Origin: Opitutus sp.
GTDB taxonomy: Bacteria > Verrucomicrobiota > Verrucomicrobiia > Opitutales > Opitutaceae
DNA: 64,000 nt
Assembly: GCA_024998815.1 (NCBI GenBank)
Contig: JACEUQ010000002.1
Coordinates: 758,501 to 822,500 of the forward strand
Direction: 5' to 3'
Below are positions 1 through 8,822 of this stretch, piece by piece. The number at the start of each line of letters is the position of its first letter. Position 1 is the first letter of the stretch. The position numbers were made by a program, and so were the translations under genes. The notes under the pieces are model-generated. The model ran no database searches. It was not told the origin of the DNA and worked only from the letters and a program-made list of their open reading frames with translations.

Positions 1-154
1 TGCTGGATTGAGGGCTGAGCGAGTCGCGGGTGCGTCGAACCGTGCGAAGGAACGGGTGCGGACAGGCGCATGGCGGGTTTAGGTACGCTTCCCTTAACGG
101 CACAATCGCGGCCTACTTTAGTTGTTTTTTCCGCAGACCGAACCGTAACAAGCG

Positions 155-200
155 GCTCCTAGCTCCTAGCTCCCAGCTCCTAGCTCCTAGCTCCCAGCTC
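155..200. repeat. 21-bp minisatellite (two units plus four bases)
   Basis: Two perfect 21-bp units built from the word GCTCCTA and its variant GCTCCCA are followed by GCTC. The array lies just beyond the stop codon of the small gene on the minus strand. It is a candidate for length variation between strains. The 154 bases before it show no gene I can support. Confidence 0.8.
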
Positions 201-444
201 AATGCGGCCGCCCAGCCCGCCCGCCACACAGACCGACCGGAATGTCACTCACGCCGCCGAGAAATTGCACCGCCTTGGCGTAGCTGCGTCCCTCTAAAAA
301 ATGCACCAATTGCGGATGCAACGTCGACCGGCCTTGGGCCAACAGCTCGTCGAGCCGGACCAGCTCGGCGGCGATGACGCCTCCATTAGCAGCGGTTATC
401 CCATCAAGGAGCGAAATTAGAGAGGCTTTGATCTGTGTTTCCAT
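199..444 (-). CDS. small hypothetical protein (81 aa)
   Basis: An 81-residue protein starting METQIKASLISLL, predicted mostly helical, with an internal stretch HPQLVHFLEGRSYAKAVQFL that looks like a genuine soluble helical protein rather than a shadow frame. Two upstream ATG codons (456 and 453) are possible, but the ATG at 444 gives the most natural N-terminus. It is divergent from sucA, and about 200 bases separate the two starts. No function can be assigned. The overlapping plus-strand frame is Arg-rich and is the likely shadow. Confidence 0.55.
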   Translation of the reverse strand: METQIKASLISLLDGITAANGGVIAAELVRLDELLAQGRSTLHPQLVHFLEGRSYAKAVQFLGGVSDIPVGLCGGRAGRPH

Positions 445-642
445 GTGAAGCATCACCCCAAATTAAGTTCGCTGCTCAGTCAGTTAGAAAAATTACAACT
501 TGGGGTTCCAGGACGCTGCGTCGGGGATGGCTCTTGAGTTAAAAATTTAGGCGCGGCACGGTCACCCCCCTTTTCCTCCATTATCGCTATTCATAGCCGC
601 AGACCCGTGTAAGTCCCCTCCGGCCATTAGGCCGCCTATTTC

Positions 643-3384
643 ATGATCACCCAGCCCCAGTCCTCACCCGCCAACTCCGAAGTCATCGAGGCGGCCTATA
701 ACGCTTGGCTTACCAATCCCGACTCGGTCGATCCGACCTGGCGTGCGTTTTTCCAAGGCTTTTCACTCGGCAGCAAAGGCTCGGCCATGGCCAACGTCGC
801 CGCCGCGGGGGTCAACGTACTCGACAGCAACAAACAGGCCCAGGTGCTGCGCTTGATCAACGCCTACCGCGCCCACGGCCACATGCAGGCGCACCTCGAC
901 CCGCTCAGCCCCCCGCCCGCGCCCTTCCCGCGCCTCAACTACCAGCACTTCGGGCTCACCGAAGCCGACCTCGAACAGTCGTTCTCCGTCGGCAATTTCC
1001 GCGGCGGCGGCCAGATGAAGCTGCGCCTGTTGATCAGTTCGCTGAACGAGATTTTCTGCGGCCACATCGGCGTGGAATACCTGCACATGCAGGACCTCGA
1101 CGCCCGCGACTGGCTGCAACTGCGCATGGAGGAAGCCCACAACCGCCCCTCTTTCACCCGCAACCAAAAGATCCGCATCCTGCGCCGCCTACACAAGGCC
1201 GAGCTGTTTGAAAAGTTCCTCCACACCCGTTTCGTCGGCCAGAAGCGCTTCTCGCTAGAAGGCGGTGAAACCATGATTGCGGCCTTCGACGCCATGATCG
1301 AATACGCCCCCGAGCTCGGCGTGGAAGAGTTCGTCATGGGCATGGCCCACCGTGGTCGTCTCAGCGTACTCACCAACATCCTACGCAAGCCCTTCGAGGT
1401 GCTCTTCGAGCAATTTTCCGAAAACTACATCCCCAACACCGTCGGTGGTGACGGCGACGTGAAGTACCACCTTGGCTACGAGGCCGAGCTCACCACCGCC
1501 TCCGGCCACAAGGTCGAGGTTCGCCTCACCCCCAACCCCTCGCACTTGGAAATCGTTAACCCGGTGGTCGAGGGTCGGGCCCGCGCCCGCCAACGCATCC
1601 GTGGCGACGTCGACCGCCGCCGCGTCTGCCCGTTCCTCATTCACGGCGACGCCGCTTTCGCCGGCCAAGGCGTCATCCCCGAGACGCTCAACTTCTCGCA
1701 ACTGCCCGGCTACCGCACCGGCGGCACCGTACACTTGGTGATTAACAACCAGATCGGTTTCACCACACAGCCGAGCGATTCCCGCTCCACGCGCTACTGC
1801 ACCGACGTGGCCAAGATGATCGAGGCGCCCGTCTTCCACGTGAACGGCGACGACCCCGAGGCGGTCTGCTACGTCACCCGCCTCGCGCTCGAATTCCGCG
1901 TCAAATTCCAGCGCGACGTGGTGATCGACATGTATTGCTACCGCCGGCATGGCCACAACGAGGCCGACGAACCCGCCTTCACCCAGCCCACGCTCTACAA
2001 GAAGATCGCCGCTCACCCGCTGATCTCCGCGCCCTACTCCGCGCGCCTGATCCGCGAAGACACGCTCAACGAGGCCGGCGCCGAGGCCATCAAGGCCGAG
2101 TACACCGCCGCGATGGAAGCCTCCTTCGCCAAGGCCAAAGCCGCCGAAGCCGCCACCCAGGCCGCTGGTAAAACCAACAGCCCGTTCGCCGGCTCCAGCG
2201 CGATTTTCCAACCTGGCTACAACCACATCCACGTGGACACCCATGTATCCGCCGAAGCCCTCGCCAAGGTCGTGGCCGGCATCACCCATCTGCCCGCCAA
2301 CTTCAAAGCCAACCCCAAGATCAAGCGATTCTTGGATACACGCGTTCAGGCCCACAAGGACGGCGGCCCGATCGACTGGGGCTTCGGCGAGGCCCTCGCC
2401 TTCGGCACCCTACTGCTCGAAGGCAGCCCCGTGCGCCTGTCCGGCCAGGACTGCGAGCGCGGTACCTTCAGCCACCGCCACGCCGTCATCTACGATTCCG
2501 AGACCCGCGAAAAATACACTCCGCTGCTCAACATCGACGCGAAGCAGGAGCGTTTCTGTGTTTACAACTCGCTGCTCTCCGAGGCCGCCGTGCTCGGCTT
2601 CGACTACGGTTACTCGCTCGATTACCCCCAGATGCTCTGCATTTGGGAGGCCCAATTCGGCGACTTTGCCAACGGTGCCCAAGTCGTAATCGACCAGTTC
2701 CTCGCCTCCTCCGAATCCAAGTGGCAGCGAATGAGCGGCATGGTGCTGCTGTTGCCCCACGGTTACGAAGGACAAGGCCCCGAGCACAGCTCGGCCCGCC
2801 TCGAACGCTTCCTCCAGCTCTGCGCCGAGGACAACATGCAGGTGGCCAACATCACGACCCCGGCCAACTATTTCCACGCCCTGCGCCGCCAGATGAAACG
2901 CGACTTCCGCAAGCCGCTCATCGTCATGTCGCCGAAGTCGCTGCTGCGCCTGCCTGCCGCCACCTCCAAACTGGCCGAATTCACCTCCGGCAGCTTCGAA
3001 GAGATCATCCTCGATCCGCAGCCGCCCAAGCAGGCCAAGCGCCTGATTCTCTGCTCGGGCAAAGTGTACTACGACCTCGACGCCTACCGCACCGCCAACA
3101 ACGTCACCGACACCACGCTGGTGCGCATCGAGCAGATCTACCCGCTCCACAAAACCAAGCTCGCCGAAATCGCCAAGGAGCACGCTGCGTCCAAGCTCAT
3201 CTGGTGCCAAGAGGAGTCGCAGAACAACGGCTCGTGGAGCTTCCTCGCCCCGCAGCTCGAGGAGCTCTTCGGCCGCAAGGCAACCTACGCCGGTCGCGAC
3301 GCCTCGGCCTCCCCGGCCGTCGGCTCGCTCGCCGTCCACAAACAAGAACTCGCCGCCTTCCTCAAGGACGCCTTCACGCTCTGA
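643..3384 (+). CDS. sucA: 2-oxoglutarate dehydrogenase E1 component
   Basis: This is the thiamine-diphosphate E1 subunit (913 aa, close to the usual 900-950) that decarboxylates 2-oxoglutarate and passes the succinyl group to the lipoyl arm of SucB. The N-terminus has the family E2-binding segment with [28 protein letters not shown] and the cofactor region ending [16 protein letters not shown] follow, then the C-terminal transketolase-like domain with [18 protein letters not shown]. It is the first gene of a sucA-sucB-lpdA operon in the usual order. No strong Shine-Dalgarno sequence precedes the ATG, but the conserved N-terminus fixes this start. Confidence 0.97.
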   Translation: MITQPQSSPANSEVIEAAYNAWLTNPDSVDPTWRAFFQGFSLGSKGSAMANVAAAGVNVLDSNKQAQVLRLINAYRAHGHMQAHLDPLSPPPAPFPRLNYQHFGLTEADLEQSFSVGNFRGGGQMKLRLLISSLNEIFCGHIGVEYLHMQDLDARDWLQLRMEEAHNRPSFTRNQKIRILRRLHKAELFEKFLHTRFVGQKRFSLEGGETMIAAFDAMIEYAPELGVEEFVMGMAHRGRLSVLTNILRKPFEVLFEQFSENYIPNTVGGDGDVKYHLGYEAELTTASGHKVEVRLTPNPSHLEIVNPVVEGRARARQRIRGDVDRRRVCPFLIHGDAAFAGQGVIPETLNFSQLPGYRTGGTVHLVINNQIGFTTQPSDSRSTRYCTDVAKMIEAPVFHVNGDDPEAVCYVTRLALEFRVKFQRDVVIDMYCYRRHGHNEADEPAFTQPTLYKKIAAHPLISAPYSARLIREDTLNEAGAEAIKAEYTAAMEASFAKAKAAEAATQAAGKTNSPFAGSSAIFQPGYNHIHVDTHVSAEALAKVVAGITHLPANFKANPKIKRFLDTRVQAHKDGGPIDWGFGEALAFGTLLLEGSPVRLSGQDCERGTFSHRHAVIYDSETREKYTPLLNIDAKQERFCVYNSLLSEAAVLGFDYGYSLDYPQMLCIWEAQFGDFANGAQVVIDQFLASSESKWQRMSGMVLLLPHGYEGQGPEHSSARLERFLQLCAEDNMQVANITTPANYFHALRRQMKRDFRKPLIVMSPKSLLRLPAATSKLAEFTSGSFEEIILDPQPPKQAKRLILCSGKVYYDLDAYRTANNVTDTTLVRIEQIYPLHKTKLAEIAKEHAASKLIWCQEESQNNGSWSFLAPQLEELFGRKATYAGRDASASPAVGSLAVHKQELAAFLKDAFTL

Positions 3385-3392
3385 TCGTATCC

Positions 3393-3465
3393 TTAACGCA
3401 AAGACGCGAGGCCGCAAAGATCGCCCAGTTCCGATCCTTTGCGTGTTTCGCGGCCTTTGCGTTAA
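3393..3465. repeat. imperfect inverted repeat between sucA and sucB
   Basis: TTAACGCAAAG at the left end and CTTTGCGTTAA at the right end are exact inverted copies, and the arms between them are partly complementary (GCGAGGCCGCAAAGATC against GATCCTTTGCG). The structure fills almost the whole sucA-sucB gap and could fold in the mRNA as a processing or stability element. It has no terminator-like T run on the plus strand, so co-transcription of sucB remains likely. Confidence 0.7.
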
Positions 3466-3488
3466 AACTCCCCTTTAAAAAAACCACC

Positions 3489-4775
<1,287 letters not shown>

Positions 4776-4778
4776 ACC

Positions 4779-4870
4779 ATCTTTCTCTTTAGTCTTAATC
4801 GTTCTCTTTATCCTTCCGCAGGGACAAACCGAGAACGAGTAAGAGAAAGAGGAAAGAGAAAGAGTTAAAA
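4779..4870. repeat. purine/pyrimidine tract repeat (R5) between sucB and lpdA
   Basis: A pyrimidine-rich arm (CTTTCTCTTT, CGTTCTCTTT) is followed after about 40 bases by a purine-rich arm (GAGAACGAGTAAGAGAAAGA). Together they form a long imperfect hairpin spanning the whole gap. The same GAGAACGAGTAAGAG words recur near 34.2, 41.65 and 43.2 kb. The right arm also places AAAGAG close to the lpdA start and may double as its ribosome-binding region. Confidence 0.65.
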
Positions 4871-4872
4871 CC

Positions 4873-6255
4873 ATGTCCTCCTCCCAAACTTTCGATCTCA
4901 TCGTCATCGGCGCCGGTCCCGGCGGCTACGTCTGCGCGTTCCGCGCCGCCCAGCTCGGCCTCAAGGTCGCCCTCATCGACAAACGCGCCACCCTCGGCGG
5001 CACCTGCCTCAACGTCGGCTGCATCCCCAGCAAGGCCCTGCTCGCCTCCTCGGAGCACTTCCTGTTCGCGCAAAAACACGCGGCCGAACACGGCATCAAA
5101 ATCGACGGCGTCTCCATCGACGTCGCCGCTATGCTCAAAAAGAAGGACGGCATCATCACCAAATTAACCGGTGGCGTCGCTGCGCTCGCCAAGGCCCGCA
5201 AGGTCACCGTCATCACGGGTGAAGCCGCCTTCGTTTCCGCCTCCACGGTCGCCGTCGGCGACCAGCAGCTCACCGCCAAAAATATCGTCATCGCCACCGG
5301 TTCCGCCCCGGTCGAGCTGCCGTTCATGAAGTTCGATGGCACGACGGTCATCTCCAGCACCGAAGCCCTGACCCTGACCACCGTGCCCAAGAAGCTCGTG
5401 GTCGTAGGTGGCGGCGCCATCGGTCTCGAACTCGGCTCGGTCTGGGCCCGCCTCGGCGCCGAGGTCACCGTGGTTGAGTTCTTGCCCAAAATCGCCGCGA
5501 CCTTCGACGACGACATCGTGCGCAACTTCACCCGCCTGCTGCAAAAGCAGGGGCTCAAGATCGAGTGCGGCGCCAAGGTCACCGGCTTCGCCAACGGCAT
5601 CCTCACCGCCGAGCGGGAGGGCAAAGTCTTGGAATTCCCCGCCGACAAGGTGCTCGTCGCCGTCGGCCGTCGCCCGTTTGCCGACAACCTCAACCTCGCC
5701 GCCGCCGGCGTCGCACTTACAGACAAGAAGCGCATCCAAGTCGACGCCCACCTTAAGACCACCGCTGCGGGCGTGTGGGCGATTGGCGACGTGATCGACG
5801 GCCCGATGCTCGCGCACAAGGCCGAGGAAGACGGCATTGCCGTCGCCGAGTGGATCGCCGGTAAACACGGCCATATTAACTGGGACCTGATGCCCGCGAT
5901 TGTTTATACCGACCCGGAGCTCGCCTCGGTGGGCCTGGGTGAAGACGCCGCCAAGGCCAAGGGCCTGGCGATCAACGTGGGCAAGTTCAACTTCGCCGCC
6001 AACGCCCGCGCCCTGGCCAACGATGCCGGCGACGGCTACGTGAAGATCATCGCCGACGCCAAAACCGACAAAATCATCGGCGCGCAAATCCTCGGTAAGA
6101 ACGCTGGCGAACTCATTAGCGAGATCGTCACGCACATGGAATACGGTGGCAGCGCCGAAGATTTGGCCCGCACGATCCACGCCCACCCGACGATGTCGGA
6201 AGCGGTGAAGGAAGCGGCGATGGCGGTGAGCAAGAGCGCGATTCACGCGATCTAA
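4873..6255 (+). CDS. lpdA: dihydrolipoyl dehydrogenase
   Basis: The flavoprotein E3 (460 aa) reoxidises the dihydrolipoyl arm of SucB with NAD+. The N-terminal FAD motif is IVIGAGPGGYVCAFRAA. The redox disulfide lies in GGTCLNVGCIPSK (C45 and C50). The NAD motif is VVVGGGAIGLELGSVW, the second FAD motif contains AIGDV, and the C-terminal His-Glu pair is in [10 protein letters not shown]. It is the last gene of the operon, followed by a clear terminator. A 245-bp copy of its 3' end recurs at 8137-8381. Confidence 0.97.
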   Translation: MSSSQTFDLIVIGAGPGGYVCAFRAAQLGLKVALIDKRATLGGTCLNVGCIPSKALLASSEHFLFAQKHAAEHGIKIDGVSIDVAAMLKKKDGIITKLTGGVAALAKARKVTVITGEAAFVSASTVAVGDQQLTAKNIVIATGSAPVELPFMKFDGTTVISSTEALTLTTVPKKLVVVGGGAIGLELGSVWARLGAEVTVVEFLPKIAATFDDDIVRNFTRLLQKQGLKIECGAKVTGFANGILTAEREGKVLEFPADKVLVAVGRRPFADNLNLAAAGVALTDKKRIQVDAHLKTTAAGVWAIGDVIDGPMLAHKAEEDGIAVAEWIAGKHGHINWDLMPAIVYTDPELASVGLGEDAAKAKGLAINVGKFNFAANARALANDAGDGYVKIIADAKTDKIIGAQILGKNAGELISEIVTHMEYGGSAEDLARTIHAHPTMSEAVKEAAMAVSKSAIHAI

Positions 6256-6287
6256 GCGACAGGATCAGCTTCACGCCTCGATAACCA

Positions 6288-6314
6288 GCCCGCCCTCAAC
6301 CGGCGGGCTTTTTT
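6288..6314 (+). terminator. rho-independent terminator of sucA-sucB-lpdA
   Basis: A seven-base stem GCCCGCC/GGCGGGC with a short loop is followed by six T residues, 33 bases after the lpdA stop codon. Confidence 0.88.
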
Positions 6315-6320
6315 GTGCGT

Positions 6321-6494
6321 ATACCAGTTAGCGTTCCAGTTGAGGCTTACGGCATCCTTGAGCTCACGCTCAAGGCCACACTCGTAACGAACATACTCCT
6401 CGTGGCCTTGAGCGTGAGCTCAGGGTGTTTCCCCAATGGTATTCGCTCCCTCATGGCCAAGTTAATTAAGCTCATCTTGACCGCGAATTGATAT
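6321..6494. repeat. R1 palindromic element, full-length copy (174 bp)
   Basis: The core is two inverted arms, each itself a hairpin: CCTTGAGC and GCTCAAGG around a four-base loop. Outer ends read ATACCAGTTAGCGTTC on the left and, inverted, near ATACCAATTCGCGTTC on the right, with TA at both edges. A second full copy of exactly the same length is at 21449-21622. Shorter versions occur at 23.3, 33.1 and 42.9 kb. The organisation resembles a REPIN or a small MITE. No transposase for it is visible here. Confidence 0.82.
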
Positions 6495-6550
6495 CAGCGC
6501 TCCAGCATCGGAGGGCCTCCTACGTGTTAAGCCTGAATTCCGAAGTTCAA

Positions 6551-6701
6551 ACCAACCACAGATTACACAGATTGCACAGATACAATCCCTTAGGAGGTAA
6601 ACGGACTCAGCTTGATCCCCTTTTTTTCATCCTGTCTTCAAATTCAGTAACACTCTGTTATCTGTGCTCATCTGTGAATTCCGTGGTTAAAACTTCGGCG
6701 T
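6551..6701. repeat. CACAGAT-type inverted repeat (R6)
   Basis: AACCACAGATTACACAGATT near 6550 and the inverted word set ATCTGTGCTCATCTGTG near 6660 bracket about 80 bases. A half copy (CATCTGTGAAATCTGTGG, then TTAAAACTTCGGCGTT) recurs at 17562-17603. The right arm overlaps the end of the 191-aa gene and encodes its last residues. Confidence 0.65.
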
Positions 6702-7233
6702 TCGGGTTAAGTTCTCCACGCTCCACGCGCCCCAGTAAGTCGCGCAAGAGTGCGCGGCGTTTTTGCTGAAAGCGGCGCTGGCGGGCGGCATTGGTGGCAC
6801 GCTTGTCCGCCACCGGCACCGGCGGGCGGCCGCGGCGCAGGCGCACCGGCAGATCGGGCGCGGAGGTGAATAAGTTGCGGCGCTTGAAGGCCGGCGGCGT
6901 GTCGCGCAGGGCGAGCAGACGCGAGCGCGGGCCTTCGTCTGCAAACCAGGGCACGGGTGCGATTCGCTCCGGCTCAAAACACCAAGTCGGCGGCTCGGCG
7001 CGTATTCGGGTGGCCAACCAGTCGGCATAGGCCGCAAGCGTGGCATCGGCCAAAGCGCCCTCGGCAAAACGACCCGCCAATCGCAGCGGTGCCGCCGCAA
7101 ACGTCTGGGCAAGCGCCGGCCTCGATCCCAGCTTGCGCACCGTGTGCAACCAGTCCGCCAGCTCGCGGCCGAAACGCTCGAGCGTATCGGCGCGGGCGGC
7201 CACCTCGGCCAATGTTTGCGGACGCGGTTGCAT
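6658..7233 (-). CDS. hypothetical protein paired with nucleotidyltransferase (191 aa)
   Basis: I do not recognise the family. The N-terminal half is helical and Ala-rich. The middle contains EPPTWCFEPERIAPVPWF, and the C-terminal third is very basic (RRGRPPVPVADKRATNAARQ), which suggests nucleic-acid contact. It starts five bases after the stop of the nucleotidyltransferase gene on the same strand, so the two are almost certainly co-transcribed and may be functional partners in a toxin-antitoxin-like arrangement, though no hallmark proves this. The last residues, NAEVLTTEFTDEHR, come from the R6 intergenic repeat, so the native C-terminus may have been replaced. Confidence 0.75.
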   Translation of the reverse strand: MQPRPQTLAEVAARADTLERFGRELADWLHTVRKLGSRPALAQTFAAAPLRLAGRFAEGALADATLAAYADWLATRIRAEPPTWCFEPERIAPVPWFADEGPRSRLLALRDTPPAFKRRNLFTSAPDLPVRLRRGRPPVPVADKRATNAARQRRFQQKRRALLRDLLGRVERGELNPNAEVLTTEFTDEHR

Positions 7234-7238
7234 AAAAA

Positions 7239-7787
7239 TCAGCCGATGTCGGCAAGTGTGGTTTCAACCATTTCCCGCGCGCGCTCGGTGAGTGCATCGT
7301 GCGGGAAGAAGCGGGCAAAAATCGCATCCACCTCTTCGCGGGAAGCCGGCTTGAGTTTGCCAAGGAGGAAGCGGATGTCGGGCGCGTCGCCCGGATAACC
7401 CGGCAACGGCGGACGGCAGGCGCGCAACTTGAGCGCCAGCAGGTAGGCGGCCGTCGGCACGGTGACCTGGAGCCCCGGACCAAACATCTCCGCCGGCAGT
7501 GCTCGTTTGGCTTCCTGCTCCGACAAAAACTGGGCGACATCGGAGTTGATCCAGTCCTCGGGCAACCCCAGTTCGAGCGCGACCCGAAGGGCAAGGCGAT
7601 GGCCGATAGCGGAGGGACGAATCAACGCGTCCACGTCCTTGGTGCTGTCGCGCGAACCATAGACCAAGGTGAAAACGGCGCCGCCATACAAAGAAAGTTC
7701 CAACTCCAAGCCCTCGGCCACAGCAAGCTCGCCTAGGCGTCGCAACGCTTGATTCAGGCGATCTTTATCCAATGGCTCGTAAGGCAT
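7239..7787 (-). CDS. nucleotidyltransferase-fold protein (182 aa)
   Basis: A small protein with the polymerase-beta-like nucleotidyltransferase signature LYGGAVFTLVYGSRDSTKDVDALI (residues about 32-55): a Gly-Gly turn followed by an acidic D-x-D. It resembles the minimal nucleotidyltransferases (DUF6036 or AbiEii-like) common in toxin-antitoxin and defence loci. It is the first gene of a two-gene minus-strand operon. The ATG at 7787 directly abuts a 30-bp perfect palindrome and no Shine-Dalgarno sequence is visible, so a leaderless or autoregulated transcript is possible. The substrate is unknown. Confidence 0.8.
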   Translation of the reverse strand: MPYEPLDKDRLNQALRRLGELAVAEGLELELSLYGGAVFTLVYGSRDSTKDVDALIRPSAIGHRLALRVALELGLPEDWINSDVAQFLSEQEAKRALPAEMFGPGLQVTVPTAAYLLALKLRACRPPLPGYPGDAPDIRFLLGKLKPASREEVDAIFARFFPHDALTERAREMVETTLADIG

Positions 7788-7817
7788 TAAATAAAACGTT
7801 AGCTAACGTTTTATTTA
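7788..7817. promoter_or_regulatory. 30-bp perfect palindrome abutting a start codon
   Basis: A perfect inverted repeat with half-site AAATAAAACGTTAG and a central AGCT. Its edge touches the ATG of the nucleotidyltransferase gene. Its A/T-rich flanks contrast with the GC-rich surroundings. It could be an operator for autorepression or an mRNA hairpin masking the start. It also occupies the place where the ribosome-binding site should be. Confidence 0.7.
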
Positions 7818-7948
7818 TTTCAAGAACGATCGGAGTCCGTTGAAAATGGGGAGTGAGAGGGTCGGGGCGTTACAGGGATACATTCGGGCCGATGTCCACG
7901 TTTCGGGTCTTTCTTGCCGGCTCCTGTACCCATGTAACGCCCCGCCCC

Positions 7949-8098
7949 GAATGGCGCTTAGTTAAGGGGGCTGATCGGTGTATCTGGCTTAGGTCGCCCC
8001 TTCAGGGCTTTTATCGTTACCTCATGATGCCTAGGGCGTTGCCCTAGGCTAGGGTATGACGCCCCGTTGGGGCTACCCTGCCTAACTAAGCGCCATTC
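7949..8098. mobile_element. 150-bp MITE, copy 1, with 11-bp target duplication
   Basis: The ends are inverted: GAATGGCGCTTAGTTA on the left and TAACTAAGCGCCATTC on the right. The interior contains the palindrome CCTAGGGCGTTGCCCTAGG. The element is flanked by the direct repeat CGCCCCGCCCC at 7938-7948 and 8099-8109. A second copy of exactly 150 bp lies at 17086-17235 with a different 11-bp duplication. It has no coding capacity. Confidence 0.88.
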
Positions 8099-8136
8099 CG
8101 CCCCGCCCCCATTTTGGGCGCCCCATTTTGGGCGAC

Positions 8137-8381
8137 CCCTGGCCAACGATGCCGGCGACGGCTACGTGAAGATCATCGCCGACGCCAAGACCGACAAAAT
8201 CCTCGGTGCGCAAATCCTCGGTAAGAATGCAGGTGAACTCATCAGCGAGATCGTCACGCACATGGAATACGGTGGCAGCGCCGAAGATTTGGCCCGCACG
8301 ATCCACGCCCACCCGACGATGTCGGAAGCGGTCAAGGAAGCGGCGATGGCGGTGAGCAAGAGCGCGATTCACGCGATCTGA
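8137..8381 (+). pseudogene. duplicated 3' end of lpdA
   Basis: These 245 bases align without gaps to 6011-6255, the last 81 codons of lpdA. I count nine differences: seven silent codon changes, one Ile-to-Leu change and one stop-codon swap (TAA to TGA). The fragment has no conserved start; the open frame runs upstream into repeat DNA. The mostly silent pattern means both copies evolved as coding sequence, so the fragment looks like the tail of a related lpdA allele left behind by an integration or recombination event. Confidence 0.9.
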
Positions 8382-8416
8382 GCGAGGGGTAAAAAGCAGC
8401 GCGAGCCTGGCGGCAC

Positions 8417-8466
8417 AAAGTAGCGCAGACTTCCAGTCTGCTCCCTGGAGTCTGCGCTACTTTTTT
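8417..8466. repeat. R2 palindrome (GTAGCGCAGACTTCCAGTCTGC)
   Basis: AGTAGCGCAGACTTCCAGTC and its inverted partner ending GTCTGCGCTACTTTTTT form a strong hairpin downstream of the lpdA fragment. The trailing T run means it could also terminate plus-strand transcripts. At least seven more copies or half copies occur in the window. Confidence 0.85.
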
Positions 8467-8529
8467 GGGCGCCTGCATCGTCAACGTGCAGCGTTGACCT
8501 TGCGGGAACCTGCCGGTCAATTCCGCCCC

Positions 8530-8751
8530 ATGCTCACTCTGCCTGAAGACGAACTCACATTCCTAACCGACTTGGTCAAAACCTCCCGTCAAAAGCCCCA
8601 CCATGTCGAGTGGGTTGATCGTGACGGCACCGAGCGCGTAACCGTGCTAACGCCAGCGGAAGCGGTGCGGGTCAATAAAGTGGCTCACGGCCTGAAGATT
8701 TCCAAGGGCGAGGTCCTGCGTCAGGCCGCCCACGTTCCAGTTAAGAAATAA
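8530..8751 (+). CDS. duplicated small hypothetical protein, copy 1 (73 aa)
   Basis: Starts MLTLPEDELTFLTDLVKTSR and ends VLRQAAHVPVKK. A near-identical protein is encoded at 17678-17899, differing at one residue (Gly versus Ser in KISKGEVLR). The homology extends about 40 bases upstream of the ATG and about 70 bases downstream to the R4 palindrome, so gene and flanks were copied as one unit. I recognise no domain. The central DRDGTERVTVLTPAEAVRVNKVAHGL could be a small DNA- or protein-binding fold. An upstream in-frame ATG (8494) is not conserved in the other copy, so I place the start at 8530. Confidence 0.72.
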   Translation: MLTLPEDELTFLTDLVKTSRQKPHHVEWVDRDGTERVTVLTPAEAVRVNKVAHGLKISKGEVLRQAAHVPVKK

Positions 8752-8822
8752 CCAAGTCCCCCCCCCTCGCCCGCATCCCACCCCGCTAGTTTCCCTGACC
8801 CCCAAGCCAAAGTGTCACCTAG

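Noticed and set aside
30-377. 115-codon plus-strand frame before sucA
   Set aside because: Arg/Pro-rich, runs through the minisatellite and opposite a more natural small gene; looks like a shadow frame.
1381-2355. long minus-strand frame inside sucA
   Set aside because: Antisense frame opposite a clearly conserved gene; Gly/Val/Asp-biased translation typical of high-GC shadows.
2410-3417. minus-strand frame opposite the end of sucA
   Set aside because: Same reasoning: codon bias of the sucA sense strand explains the open antisense frame.
6283-6320. possible tRNA attachment site at the lpdA island border
   Set aside because: The sequence is a plain rho-independent terminator; no tRNA-like fold or integrase gene is present.
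6488-6769. 93-codon frame over the R6 repeat
   Set aside because: Translation of dispersed repeat words (LCSSVNSVVKT); no independent coding signal.
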